DNA from: Pseudomonadota bacterium
GTDB lineage: Bacteria > Desulfobacterota > Syntrophia > Syntrophales > JADFWA01
NCBI GenBank assembly: GCA_030596145.1
Contig: JAUVKS010000032.1
Span: 1-11,640, forward strand
Length of the DNA stretch: 11,640 nucleotides
Direction: 5' to 3'
The notes beneath the pieces were generated by a model. The model had not been told where the DNA came from. It worked only from the letters and a program-made list of their open reading frames with translations, and did no database searches. Positions 1 through 7,637 of the stretch are shown one piece after another; the stretch's first letter is position 1, and each line of letters opens with the position of its first letter. The position numbers and the translations under genes are program-made.

Positions 1-2318
1 TCCTCAGGATAGCGAACCAGGACCTTGACCTCGTCCTTGCCGCGTTGCATGCGCAGGACTTCGGCTCCGTAAAAGGCATGACGAACCTGCCTTGCCAGAT
101 CGCTCAGGGTAAGGCCGAGACTTCGCGCGGCGGGTTTCAGCTTGAGCTGCATTTCCTTTTTACCAGGCAGAAAACTGTCTTCCACATCGTAGACACCGGG
201 ATAACTTTTTAGTTCCGTTTTGAGCTCTTCCGCGGCGGCCAAAAGCTTCTCGTGATCATCCATAGACAGGTGAAACTCAACGGATTTGCCGGCGCTGTGG
301 AGCACGCTCTTGAACGTGATGGACTCTGCATCAGGGATAGCACCTGCCTTCTTACGCCACACCCCGGCCAGCTTAGCGGTACTGACATCACGCTCCTCGC
401 CTTTAAGAACCTGGATCCAGATCTGTGCGAGGTGTCCCCCTGTGTCACCGAGGTCGCCATGCCCCGTAATCTGCATCCCGATCAAGGCGACACTGTGTTC
501 AAAGAGGGGCGGCACACCTTCAGGCCTTTGTTTATCTGCCTCAGCCAGGGTTTCCTGGGCAGTCTTCTCCAGATGGGTGACTACCTCAATGGTTCTCTCC
601 ACGGGGGTTCCCGCAGGCATGATAACGGAACAATCCAGAGTGTCACTTTCCACCTTGGGAAAGAAGGTAAATTTGATCACCCCGCCCTGGACCATCCCCA
701 GGGTAAGAAGGAGTAATCCAATGCCCAGCCCTATCGTGGCGTAACGCCACCTGATACAGAAGCTCACCGCTCTGGTGTAGGGTCCCCGGATAAATTCCTT
801 CAGCCACAGGGACACACGCTTTTCCCTTCTAATGCCCGATTCTTGATTGGGGACAACATGATTTTTCCTGGACAGATGAGCAGGCAGGATAAAGAGGGAT
901 TCCACCAGTGATCCGAAGAGGACAAAGATGACCACAATGGGCAGATTGCGCATCAGTTTTCCCATAATGCCGCCTCCCAAAAGGAGCGGCGCGAAAGCCA
1001 CCATGGTGGTCAGGACTGAAAAAATGACCGGACGGCCCACCTCTACAGTGCCCTCCACCGCTGCTTTCAAAGGGGGTAAGCCCTTTTCCTGTTTTCGGAA
1101 GATATTTTCGCCGATGATAATGGCATCATCCACCACAATACCGAGGACCATGATGAAGGCAAAGAGAGAGATCATGTTGATGGAAATATCGAATTGGGGT
1201 AAAAACACTAATCCTGTCAAAAAGGATATGGGGATACCGAGTGTGACCCAGAAGGCCAGCTTCACATTGAGAAACAGTCCCAGAAGGATAATCACCAGCA
1301 CCAAACCGATGGCCATGTTTCTTGACAGGAGTTCGAGACGGCTTTTTAGTATCTCGGACATATCGGCAAAGAAAGTGATATCCACTCCCGCGGGGAGAGA
1401 TGGTCTGATCTCTTCGATGTAGCCTTTTACTGCATTGGCAACTTTCAGGGCATTTTGATCCGCCACCCTGAAGACCTGGATTATCGCGGCGTGCTTGCCC
1501 TGGAAGCGGGCGGAAAGATCCACGTCCTCAAATCCGTCGCTGAGTGTGGCGATTTGTTCCAGAGTGACCTTACTTCCATCGGAACGGGTAATGACGGCGA
1601 TGTCTTCGTATTCAGAAGCGTAATAACGGCGACCCTTGGTGCGTATCAGAATTTCACCGCTTCCTGTCTTGACGCTGCCGGCAGGAAGGTCGAGACTGGC
1701 CCTTTTTACCGTGTCAGCCACCTGCTCCAGAGTGAGTCCATAGCGCCGCAGAGTCTTTTCGGAGATTTCGATGTGTATCTCCCCTTTACGAATACCAAAG
1801 GTTTCAGCTAAGGTGACGCCCGGCAGATTGGTGATGTCATCTTTGATTTTTTCAGTTAGATATTTAATTGTCGATTTCGGAACATCGCCATAGACGGCAA
1901 TATTGATTACCTGAACCCGGCGGGTTACCTCACGGATCACGGGCTTTTCAGCCTCCTCCGGAAAGGTGGTGATGCGGTCGACTTCAGCCTTTACCTCATC
2001 GAGGAGCTTTTTCAGATCCCAGTCTTTCATGACATCAATGGTCACGACACCGAGACTTTCCCTGGCTGTGGAATCGATACGCTTTATGCCGGCCAGACCG
2101 GCCAATTTTTCCTCGATCCGCAGGATGACGGCCTCCTCCACCTCGGCAGGGGAAGCACCCGGATATTCCATGGAGACAGAAATGCTGTCCAGAGAAGTCT
2201 CAGGAAAGACCTCCAGCTTTATGGTCATGCACGTAATGACGCCGGCCAGCATTAGAAATATCATTAACAGGTTGGCCGCGACGCGATTCTCGGCAAACCA
2301 GGCGATGGCTCCCTTCAT
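1..2318 (-). CDS. RND-family efflux pump, inner-membrane permease (AcrB-like), C-terminal part beyond window
   Basis: Inner-membrane proton-driven pump of the AcrB/HAE1 superfamily, expected to export substrates from periplasm or membrane through the partner proteins encoded just upstream. The frame is open from the ATG at 2318 to the left edge, giving about 772 residues; full family members are near 1,000-1,050, so roughly a quarter is missing. The start MKGAIAWFAENRVAANLLM is the usual cytoplasmic lead and first membrane helix (about 11-30). A large periplasmic loop follows (about 32-334), containing EYPGASPAEVEE (51-62). Helices TM2-TM6 lie from about 335 to 480. TM4 carries GIVVDDAII, whose paired aspartates D397 and D398 match the proton-relay pair of AcrB TM4. 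TM7 is near 510-530 and the second periplasmic loop follows. The start codon directly abuts the TAA of the fusion-protein gene, so translation is probably coupled. Substrate cannot be told from sequence. Confidence 0.95.
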   Translation of the reverse strand, partial: MKGAIAWFAENRVAANLLMIFLMLAGVITCMTIKLEVFPETSLDSISVSMEYPGASPAEVEEAVILRIEEKLAGLAGIKRIDSTARESLGVVTIDVMKDWDLKKLLDEVKAEVDRITTFPEEAEKPVIREVTRRVQVINIAVYGDVPKSTIKYLTEKIKDDITNLPGVTLAETFGIRKGEIHIEISEKTLRRYGLTLEQVADTVKRASLDLPAGSVKTGSGEILIRTKGRRYYASEYEDIAVITRSDGSKVTLEQIATLSDGFEDVDLSARFQGKHAAIIQVFRVADQNALKVANAVKGYIEEIRPSLPAGVDITFFADMSEILKSRLELLSRNMAIGLVLVIILLGLFLNVKLAFWVTLGIPISFLTGLVFLPQFDISINMISLFAFIMVLGIVVDDAIIIGENIFRKQEKGLPPLKAAVEGTVEVGRPVIFSVLTTMVAFAPLLLGGGIMGKLMRNLPIVVIFVLFGSLVESLFILPAHLSRKNHVVPNQESGIRREKRVSLWLKEFIRGPYTRAVSFCIRWRYATIGLGIGLLLLTLGMVQGGVIKFTFFPKVESDTLDCSVIMPAGTPVERTIEVVTHLEKTAQETLAEADKQRPEGVPPLFEHSVALIGMQITGHGDLGDTGGHLAQIWIQVLKGEERDVSTAKLAGVWRKKAGAIPDAESITFKSVLHSAGKSVEFHLSMDDHEKLLAAAEELKTELKSYPGVYDVEDSFLPGKKEMQLKLKPAARSLGLTLSDLARQVRHAFYGAEVLRMQRGKDEVKVLVRYPE

Positions 2319-3527
2319 TTACTTCTTCAACTCCCTTATTACTGCTGTTCGTACAGTCATGCCGTCAGTAACTGCCTTGATTGGAGAGATAACAACCATC
2401 TCCCCGTCCTTGAGACCGGACCGAACGATGATCCCTTCACCCTGGTGGTGGGCTACATCCACTTTGCGGAATCGGAGCACCCCGTCGCCATTCACCACCC
2501 AGGCCACGTTACCCTGATGGAGGGCAGCCCGGGGAATAACGGCGGCGTTGGGCAGGATATGCCCTTCGATTTCCACCGTCACAAAGAGACCCATGGCAAG
2601 GGGCGGTTTTCTGGCATAGGGGTTATCCACCCGTACAATCACATTGATCATCCGTGTCTTTTCATCCACTTCTCCTTCAGCGCGGACGACCCTTCCCGGA
2701 CAGACAAGGTTACGCCCGGCAATGCTTGCCATAACCGTCGCGGAAGATCCGGGGCCATCCCCGGGTGTGAATCCCGGCACGTCAAACCAGAACAGGTTTC
2801 CGTCTTCCAGCGGCACGGCAATCTCTGCCGCATCGGTGGAATAGAGGACAGCCATGGTCTGCCCCAGCGATACATATTGGCCTATGTCTACATTTTCCTC
2901 ACTTACGCGACCGTCGAATGGTGCCTTGAGTACCGTCCTCTCAAGGTTCAAGAAAGCCTTTTTCAGGTCCGCCTGGGCTGCATCAAGCTGGGCCCGAGCG
3001 GCTGCCAGTTGCGGTTCCTTGACCACCAGGGGTGGCGCCTTTTTTTGGGTATGAGAGTTGCCGGCGTAGTGGACACGCCACTCTTCTCGTGCCACCGCGG
3101 ACTCTTCCTGTATTATTTTAAGTTTGCTTTCCGAATCCTTCACTCTGGCTTTGGCTAAGGTAACGGCTAACTGGTAATCTATCGGGTCTATGCAAAGCAG
3201 CCTATCGCCTTTCTTGAACTCGCCTCCGTTGACCAGGAAAGGGGAAACATCAACCACTTTGCCTCCAACTTGAGGAACAAGATGGATTTCCCTAAGTGGC
3301 CTCACCGTGCCCTCACCACGGATATGTATAGATTTGGGTCCCGTATGGATCTTAATCACCCTGACCATAGGCGTGGGAACGATATGTTTTGTTTTCTCCA
3401 GTTGAGACTTGCTCGCCGTCAACGCGATCAGACCGATGGCCCCCACGATGATGAAGAGCACAGTGATGGCGAAATGGAAAAAACGTTTCTTTTTCTTGCT
3501 CATGGCAGATATCTTTTTGAGAATCAT
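2319..3527 (-). CDS. RND efflux periplasmic adaptor (membrane-fusion protein, HlyD/AcrA type)
   Basis: Periplasmic adaptor joining the RND pump to the outer-membrane channel. With the start chosen here it has 402 residues, normal for the family. A Lys-rich N-terminus is followed by one hydrophobic segment (about 17-37) that should anchor it in the inner membrane; no lipobox is seen. Then come the first lipoyl half (about 75-115, VPQVGGKVVDV), an Ala/Lys/Glu-rich hairpin likely to form the coiled coil (about 117-200), the second lipoyl half (LKAPFDGRVSEENVDIGQYV), and a beta-barrel and membrane-proximal region ending in VIRELKK. The start at 3527 (MILKKISAMSKKKK) has AAGGA about 12 bases upstream. 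A longer frame to 3635 would overlap the preceding gene by 74 bases and adds an unlikely leader. The ATG at 3503 (MSKKKKRFF) is a fair alternative but has a weaker ribosome site. Third gene of the efflux operon. Confidence 0.93.
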   Translation of the reverse strand: MILKKISAMSKKKKRFFHFAITVLFIIVGAIGLIALTASKSQLEKTKHIVPTPMVRVIKIHTGPKSIHIRGEGTVRPLREIHLVPQVGGKVVDVSPFLVNGGEFKKGDRLLCIDPIDYQLAVTLAKARVKDSESKLKIIQEESAVAREEWRVHYAGNSHTQKKAPPLVVKEPQLAAARAQLDAAQADLKKAFLNLERTVLKAPFDGRVSEENVDIGQYVSLGQTMAVLYSTDAAEIAVPLEDGNLFWFDVPGFTPGDGPGSSATVMASIAGRNLVCPGRVVRAEGEVDEKTRMINVIVRVDNPYARKPPLAMGLFVTVEIEGHILPNAAVIPRAALHQGNVAWVVNGDGVLRFRKVDVAHHQGEGIIVRSGLKDGEMVVISPIKAVTDGMTVRTAVIRELKK

Positions 3528-3561
3528 TTTCGAATTTTTTCCTTGTTGTTCATATTTTGTT

Positions 3562-4980
3562 TTACAAATCCTTCCCGCGACTCGGCATAGTCGGGTCGGC
3601 CCATCCGCCGCCAAGTGCGCGGTGCAGGGTAACACGGTTGCTTAGAATGGCCAGGTCAACAAAAACTAAGTCTTCCTCTGCGTTAAAAAGAATTCGCTGT
3701 GCATCGAGAACGGTAAGGTAATCTACCAGTCCCCTCTGATAACGACTCTCGGCCACCTCCTGAGTGGCACGGGCATCTATAAGAAGATTTACCATTCGCT
3801 CCCGCCTCTCTAATTGTTCCTTCCGCGTCAGGAGGGCGCTTTCTACCTCGGCAAATGCGTTGAGCACCGTCTTGGCGTATTCGGCTAACCCTTGATTATA
3901 CCTTGCCTCGGCGGCCCTCTGACCAGCCTTCAATTTTCCGGCGTCGAAAAGGGGCTGCACGACACCGAGAGCCAGATTCCACAACTCGCTTTCGGGACGA
4001 AAGAGACGATCCAGTTCACTACTGGAATAGCCAAAGCTACCCGTCAGGGTAATCTGGGGGAATCGATTGGCCTTGGCAACACCTACCCGGGCATTTAAAG
4101 CTCTTATATTCTCCTCCGCTGCTCTGATGTCCGGTCGTCGCAAGAGAAGCTCTGAGGGTAGTCCCGGTGGCACTGAGGCAAGTCGCTTAAAATAGTCTTC
4201 CGGTTGAGATCGGGGCGGTTTGGTCTCGGGATAATGTCCCAGGAGGACGGCCAATTTTTGCTGCCTTATTCCTAGATCCTGGCGAAGGGACGGAAGATAA
4301 GCTTCTGTCTGGGCCAGGATGCGGCGGGCTTGCTTTAAATCGAGAATAGAGGTGATACCTCCTTCGTAACGCCTCTCTACCAGGGCCAGATTGTGCCGGA
4401 AATTTTCGATACTCCGTTCCGTTATATGAATCCTTCGCTCCAGAGACTCAATCTCCAGATAAAGGACAATCGCCTCTGCTACTACCGTTTGGGCCACGAT
4501 ACGGGCATTTTCTTCTACCTGTGTGAGATCTGCCCGTGCAGCCTCTTGAGCCCGTGCCAGACGTCCCCACAGGTCAATCTCAAAAGAAGCAGGCAGAGAA
4601 AGATTATACGTATCCATCTCAACGCCGGGATAAATGCGTTGCCGTCCACCCGCACCTTGCACACCTATACTGGGAAAACGGTCCGCCTTGGCCTGGACAA
4701 AATAGGACCGCAATTCCAGAATCCTGGCTGTGGCCTTTTTGATATCCAGATTGTTTTTCAGGGCTTCCTCCACAAGCCGGTTCAATTCCGGGTCGTTGAA
4801 AATCGTCCACCACCGATCCTCCGGTTGGGGAGACACCTTGCCGGTGGGGACATACTGATACTCTCCTGGCGTACGGATTCCCATGTCGGGCCGCTGAAAA
4901 TCGGGACCCATTTTCATGCATCCGTTCATTATAAGTAAAATCCCCAGGATTGCAGGAAGAAAAAGATACGAACGCTTCAT
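3562..4980 (-). CDS. Outer-membrane efflux channel lipoprotein (NodT/OprM/CusC type, TolC superfamily)
   Basis: Outer-membrane exit duct of the tripartite pump; 472 residues, typical of the family. The N-terminus is a lipoprotein signal ending LIMNGC with the lipid-modified cysteine at C21. The body has the two repeated outer-membrane-efflux domains: EIDLWGRL (134-141) and RYEGGITSILDLKQA (204-218) in the first, RYQRGLVDYLTVLDAQR (413-429) in the second. The family hallmark LPSELLLRRPDI lies at 274-285, and a C-terminal RALGGGWA at 454-461 is characteristic of NodT/OprM members. A strong AAGGAGGAGG ribosome site precedes the ATG at 4980. That ATG overlaps the TGA of the TetR gene as ATGA (4 bp), so the channel is translationally coupled to its regulator. 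The next gene starts 34 bp after its stop. Clear family call; substrate unknown. Confidence 0.95.
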   Translation of the reverse strand: MKRSYLFLPAILGILLIMNGCMKMGPDFQRPDMGIRTPGEYQYVPTGKVSPQPEDRWWTIFNDPELNRLVEEALKNNLDIKKATARILELRSYFVQAKADRFPSIGVQGAGGRQRIYPGVEMDTYNLSLPASFEIDLWGRLARAQEAARADLTQVEENARIVAQTVVAEAIVLYLEIESLERRIHITERSIENFRHNLALVERRYEGGITSILDLKQARRILAQTEAYLPSLRQDLGIRQQKLAVLLGHYPETKPPRSQPEDYFKRLASVPPGLPSELLLRRPDIRAAEENIRALNARVGVAKANRFPQITLTGSFGYSSSELDRLFRPESELWNLALGVVQPLFDAGKLKAGQRAAEARYNQGLAEYAKTVLNAFAEVESALLTRKEQLERRERMVNLLIDARATQEVAESRYQRGLVDYLTVLDAQRILFNAEEDLVFVDLAILSNRVTLHRALGGGWADPTMPSRGKDL

Positions 4981-5630
4981 CGAGGTTCCTCCTCCTTGCC
5001 TATGCCCAATCCAGTGAGGGAAAAATCGGTTATATGTTCCACAAGCCGCGCTTTGAAAGCTTGATCATATTGACAGCCTATCATGTGTGTGACTGCCACC
5101 CGGGCGAAGTTAAAATAAAGCACCATACCGAATATACTCAAGATGTTGAGCATCAGACGCTCTTCGCTCATTCCTTCTGGCATGACCGAACGCAACCCGT
5201 CAGCCAACTCTCTGAAGGCCGGCCGCATGACATCCTTGGCTACAAGTTCAAATGCCTCGGTTGGATGGGCCATTTCTCTGGTTATGAGCTGGTAATGGCG
5301 TAATTGTTCATCTTCCGATAGAGGTCCCTCTAAAAAGGCCTGGGCAATGGCTTTCACCATTGCGGCTGCGGAGAAATGACTTTGTGCGGCTAAAGAATTT
5401 TTGACATGTTCTTGCAGGCGCCTGGCACGGGGCGCCCACCGGGATCGAAACACTTCAAGGTAAAGATTCTGTTTATTTCCAAAGTGATAGTTTACCGCGG
5501 CCAGGTTGCAGTCGGCAGCTTTGGTGATTTCACGGACGCTTACGGCGTGGTAACCTTTTTCGGCAAACAGAATTTCAGCTTCGTTTAGCAGGCGTTCCTG
5601 GGTGGTATGGTTCTGATCATTTCGTGCCAT
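4977..5630 (-). CDS. TetR/AcrR-family repressor, CecR-like C-terminal domain
   Basis: First gene of the efflux operon and its probable autorepressor; 217 residues. The N-terminal DNA-binding domain runs about 9-57: RLLNEAEILFAEKGYHAVSV, then the helix-turn-helix VREITKAADCNLAAVNYHFG (about 32-51), then NKQNLY. The rest (about 60-210) is all-helical with REMAHPTEAFE and a hydrophobic LNILSIFGMVLYF stretch, resembling the C-terminal ligand domain of CecR/YbiH-type regulators (formerly DUF1956); that subfamily call is from memory of the family. The start at 5630 has GAAAGGTG about 8 bases upstream and lies just below a strong promoter holding two palindromes. Its stop overlaps the start of the channel gene by 4 bp. 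The ligand cannot be read from sequence but is probably a pump substrate. Confidence 0.93.
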   Translation of the reverse strand: MARNDQNHTTQERLLNEAEILFAEKGYHAVSVREITKAADCNLAAVNYHFGNKQNLYLEVFRSRWAPRARRLQEHVKNSLAAQSHFSAAAMVKAIAQAFLEGPLSEDEQLRHYQLITREMAHPTEAFELVAKDVMRPAFRELADGLRSVMPEGMSEERLMLNILSIFGMVLYFNFARVAVTHMIGCQYDQAFKARLVEHITDFSLTGLGIGKEEEPR

Positions 5631-5648
5631 GGGTTAACACCTTTCAAA

Positions 5649-5660
5649 GAATGAACATTC
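5649..5660. promoter_or_regulatory. Probable TetR operator 2, over the -10/start region
   Basis: Perfect 12-bp inverted repeat GAATGAACATTC: 5-bp arms around AA, sharing AANGAACNTT with operator 1. The two centres are 17 bp apart, a little under two helical turns, so dimers would lie on nearly the same face. It overlaps the -10 element and the likely transcription start. Shorter arms suggest weaker binding than operator 1. Confidence 0.55.
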
Positions 5661-5686
5661 ATATCAAACGAACGTTTGATTGTCAA
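5658..5686 (-). promoter_or_regulatory. Sigma-70 promoter of the tetR-efflux operon
   Basis: On the minus strand there is a perfect -35 TTGACA (5681-5686), exactly 17 bases of spacer (5664-5680), then TATGAA as -10 (5658-5663, four of six matches). It lies 28-56 bases upstream of the TetR start codon, leaving room for a short leader with the AAAGGTG ribosome site. A perfect palindrome fills the spacer and another covers the -10/start region, which supports this being a real, repressed promoter. Confidence 0.75.
5663..5680. promoter_or_regulatory. Probable TetR operator 1, in the promoter spacer
   Basis: Perfect 18-bp inverted repeat ATCAAACGAACGTTTGAT: 8-bp arms around a central AA. It occupies the spacer of the tetR promoter almost exactly, the classic position for blocking RNA polymerase. 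Its core AACGAACGTT matches the core of the second palindrome (AATGAACATT), giving the shared form AANGAACNTT. Binding by the adjacent TetR protein is inferred. Confidence 0.7.
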
Positions 5687-5689
5687 CAG

Positions 5690-5713
5690 AAAAAAGGATG
5701 TTCCCCATAACAT
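5690..5713 (-). terminator. Weak candidate terminator after the ferredoxin/SRPBCC genes
   Basis: Read on the minus strand: ATGTT, a 6-base loop ATGGGG, AACAT, then CC and six T. The stem is only 5 bp and mostly A/T, so the call is weak. It lies about 75 bases after the SRPBCC stop and immediately before the tetR promoter, where a terminator separating the two units would be expected. The rest of 5714-5785 shows no gene. Confidence 0.3.
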
Positions 5714-5785
5714 TTAACCTAAAGGTAGTAACTTGTTATGAGCCAGATGGTATAATGCGACGAGTCTATCGAGTGAGCAAATCCT

Positions 5786-6223
5786 TCATGCCTCAGCAAA
5801 GCTTTTTAGCTTGTCCAACATTTCATCTACATAGGTCTCCGAACGTCCTTTGCCCATCATCTCCATAAAGCTGCCGAGTATCCCAAAAGGCAGTTTAAAT
5901 TCCTCCATAAAGGTAAATGTGCTTCCGGAAACCGTGGGTTCTAATGTCCATCTTTGTTCATAGGCCTTTAAAACGGTTCCTGAGGTCATCCTGATGGAAA
6001 GCCTCTCATTTTCAACCCATTCTGTAACCTCAAAATTCAATTTCATTAGTGGCCCAACCTCCTCCTCGATATAGAGTGGTGTGCCAACCCCACTGCGCTG
6101 CTCTCCAGTGAATTCAAATTTTTTGAAAGTAATACACCATTTCAGGATCTTCTCAGGTTCGGTAAAGAACGGCCAAATCTTTTCTGGCGGTGCTCCAATT
6201 TCTATAGATTTTTCTATCCTCAT
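5786..6223 (-). CDS. SRPBCC-family protein (START / polyketide-cyclase fold)
   Basis: Small soluble protein of 145 residues, the usual length for a single SRPBCC domain, a fold with a deep hydrophobic pocket that binds lipids or aromatic compounds. The opening MRIEKSIEIGAPPEKIWPFF is the typical first strand followed by the helix that covers the pocket. The alternating strands YIEEEVGPLMKLNFEVTEW and TFTFMEEFKLP, and a long C-terminal helix (YVDEMLDKLKSFAE), complete the pattern. There is no signal peptide, so it should be cytoplasmic. AGGGGA lies about 10 bases before the ATG. It starts 29 bp after the ferredoxin stop on the same strand, so the two are probably co-transcribed. Specific ligand and reaction are unknown; members include cyclases, lipid carriers and proteins with no known activity. 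Confidence 0.85.
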   Translation of the reverse strand: MRIEKSIEIGAPPEKIWPFFTEPEKILKWCITFKKFEFTGEQRSGVGTPLYIEEEVGPLMKLNFEVTEWVENERLSIRMTSGTVLKAYEQRWTLEPTVSGSTFTFMEEFKLPFGILGSFMEMMGKGRSETYVDEMLDKLKSFAEA

Positions 6224-6252
6224 TTTTATCCGTCCCCTCTCAATCAGAAATA

Positions 6253-6597
6253 CTAATCTTTTAAAGAGTCCAGTTTTTCAATGGTCTTTTCCGCAACTTT
6301 TCTCTCTTTTTCAAAAAACCGTTTCAGTCGCTCAATCAATTCTTCTTTTTCTTCAGTCGTAGAGTAATGCTCCAATAGACCTTTGGCCCATGTAAGGTTA
6401 GCTTCTATCTCTTCAGGAACTTTTTCACCATCATGGCGGACAGCATCCAGAGGACAAATATCGTGACAAATCCCGCAGCGGATACATTCTTCATTATTAA
6501 TAATAGCTGTGTCCTCATCCATTGTAATTGCATCAACAGGACATTCGTCTAAACAGACACCGCATCCGGTACACATCTCTTTATTTATCCAAGGCAT
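6253..6597 (-). CDS. 2x[4Fe-4S] ferredoxin with charged helical C-terminal tail
   Basis: Electron carrier of 114 residues. Two cluster motifs are complete: C9-x2-C12-x2-C15-x3-C19-P and C38-x2-C41-x2-C44-x3-C48-P, the clostridial-type pattern for two low-potential cubane clusters within about 55 residues. The remaining 60 residues are not part of the ferredoxin fold; they are rich in Glu and Lys (for example EEKEELIERLKRFFEKER) and look like an amphipathic helix or coiled coil that could dock on a partner. There is no signal peptide, so it is cytoplasmic. GAGGAAAA stands about 6 bases before the ATG. It is followed by the SRPBCC gene after 29 bp, and lies 84 bp after the stop of the outer-membrane protein gene. 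The redox partner is not encoded in the window. Confidence 0.93.
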   Translation of the reverse strand: MPWINKEMCTGCGVCLDECPVDAITMDEDTAIINNEECIRCGICHDICPLDAVRHDGEKVPEEIEANLTWAKGLLEHYSTTEEKEELIERLKRFFEKERKVAEKTIEKLDSLKD

Positions 6598-6681
6598 AAT
6601 TTTTCCTCGATAATTGTATTTGTAGAGGAGATTTCTGGAATTCTCCCCGGATTAACGCCAAATTACCTTGAGACCATTCTC

Positions 6682-7509
6682 CTAAAATCTCCAACTGATA
6701 TTTAATATTCCTCCCAAGTAATCTGTATCATTCTCAGGCCACTTCGTTAACCCACCAGAAAAAGGTTCCCAGTTACTTCCGTCCCAATGCATTCTTCCCC
6801 CGTAAACAAGGATACCGAAGGATAAAGCCTCGGTACAAGAGTACTCAACCCCAACCCTCAGATCCAGGGTATATCCATCCTTAGCTGAAGGTTCAAAACC
6901 TGGGAGAGCACTATTAGTAGCCTCAACATGAATTGGAACAAAGTATTCTAACCAGTAATGCCACTTCCATCGAGGTGTGAAGTTGCCGTTACCCCTGACA
7001 CCAAGCAGGAAACTCCAAGACCTGACTATTTCTCTCGCAGTGTCAGCACTAGGAAAGCCAAGTACAAAACAGTTCGTCCTGTCTTGCTTGGTTTCTGACC
7101 AACGCAAACCTCCATAAGGATTAAAAAAACTGGTTAAAGGATAGCCTATGTAGCCATCTACTCGCATCCATCCGTATTCAAAGGTGTTAGTATGGAGTTT
7201 TTTACCTGCACTCGTCCATTCCTCTTCATCATCTTCTTTTAATAATGGAATAATAGCCTTCATTCCAGTGAATACAGATTCCCATCGCTTTAACCCTTCG
7301 ATCTCCATTATCACATTATTTACCTTAGCATTAGAGTCCGTGCCTGTATCTGGTTCATGTTCTTCATAGTCAAGCTGTTCCCAGCCTATACCGATCGAAA
7401 GATGACTTTCTAACCCTTTCTCATCCGCGGCAAGTGCGGATGATTGGATAAATATGGCAAAAGCAGTGCTGAAAAAAAGATAGAATATAATTATTGAGCC
7501 CCTTCGCAT
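6682..7509 (-). CDS. Putative outer-membrane beta-barrel protein, function unknown
   Basis: Not recognised as a named family. The chosen start gives 275 residues: MRRG, then a long hydrophobic stretch (about 5-24) and SALA/ADE, a good signal-peptidase I site after A27. The mature part has many alternating, aromatic-rich segments (FEYGWMRVDGYIGYPL, WKWHYWLEYFVPIHVEA, YTLDLRVGVEYSC, LSFGILVYGGRMHW) separated by charged or Asn/Gly turns, and ends ILNISWRF. A terminal aromatic Phe after alternating residues is the usual assembly signal of outer-membrane barrels. AAGGGGGAA lies about 9 bases before the ATG at 7509. A longer frame to 7644 puts a non-signal leader in front and overlaps the lipoprotein stop, so it was set aside. 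It follows the lipoprotein gene on the same strand after 128 bp. Two isolated cysteines are present (in RTNCFV and YSCTEA). Confidence 0.72.
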   Translation of the reverse strand: MRRGSIIIFYLFFSTAFAIFIQSSALAADEKGLESHLSIGIGWEQLDYEEHEPDTGTDSNAKVNNVIMEIEGLKRWESVFTGMKAIIPLLKEDDEEEWTSAGKKLHTNTFEYGWMRVDGYIGYPLTSFFNPYGGLRWSETKQDRTNCFVLGFPSADTAREIVRSWSFLLGVRGNGNFTPRWKWHYWLEYFVPIHVEATNSALPGFEPSAKDGYTLDLRVGVEYSCTEALSFGILVYGGRMHWDGSNWEPFSGGLTKWPENDTDYLGGILNISWRF

Positions 7510-7562
7510 AAGAATAGTTCCCCCTTGATACTGTGTTAAGATGAGATAACCCCCTATAAGGA

Positions 7563-7592
7563 AGGGGAAATGGTTCAAGCGCCATCTCCCCT
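7563..7592 (-). other. Stable hairpin between lipoprotein and barrel genes
   Basis: On the minus strand AGGGGAGATGG pairs with CCATTTCCCCT, 11 bp with one G-U wobble, around an 8-base loop CGCTTGAA. It sits in the 128-bp gap after the lipoprotein stop and 53 bases before the barrel start codon. It is not followed by a T run, so it does not look like a simple intrinsic terminator. It could be an RNA-processing or stability element setting the ratio of the two products. Confidence 0.45.
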
Positions 7593-7637
7593 GTTTGCGA
7601 TTTTCTTGATTACGCTTATCGTTACAGGCTAAAAACC

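Noticed and set aside
252..744. Plus-strand open frames of about 150 codons at the left end
   Set aside because: They lie opposite the continuous RND pump frame, which has family motifs; the plus-strand proteins have no recognisable pattern.
928..2517. Other plus-strand open frames across the pump and adaptor genes
   Set aside because: They are rich in Ser, Arg, Thr and Met in the way antisense reads of membrane-protein genes are, and have no ribosome sites or motifs.
3528..3635. Longer N-terminus for the membrane-fusion protein (MLPCTAHLAADG...)
   Set aside because: It overlaps the end of the channel gene by 74 bases, places a polar leader before the membrane anchor and lacks a ribosome site; the start at 3527 is better.
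5733..5756. Possible plus-strand promoter with TATAAT at 5751
   Set aside because: The nearest -35-like TTGTTA is only 12 bases away and the site would read antisense into the SRPBCC gene; probably chance.
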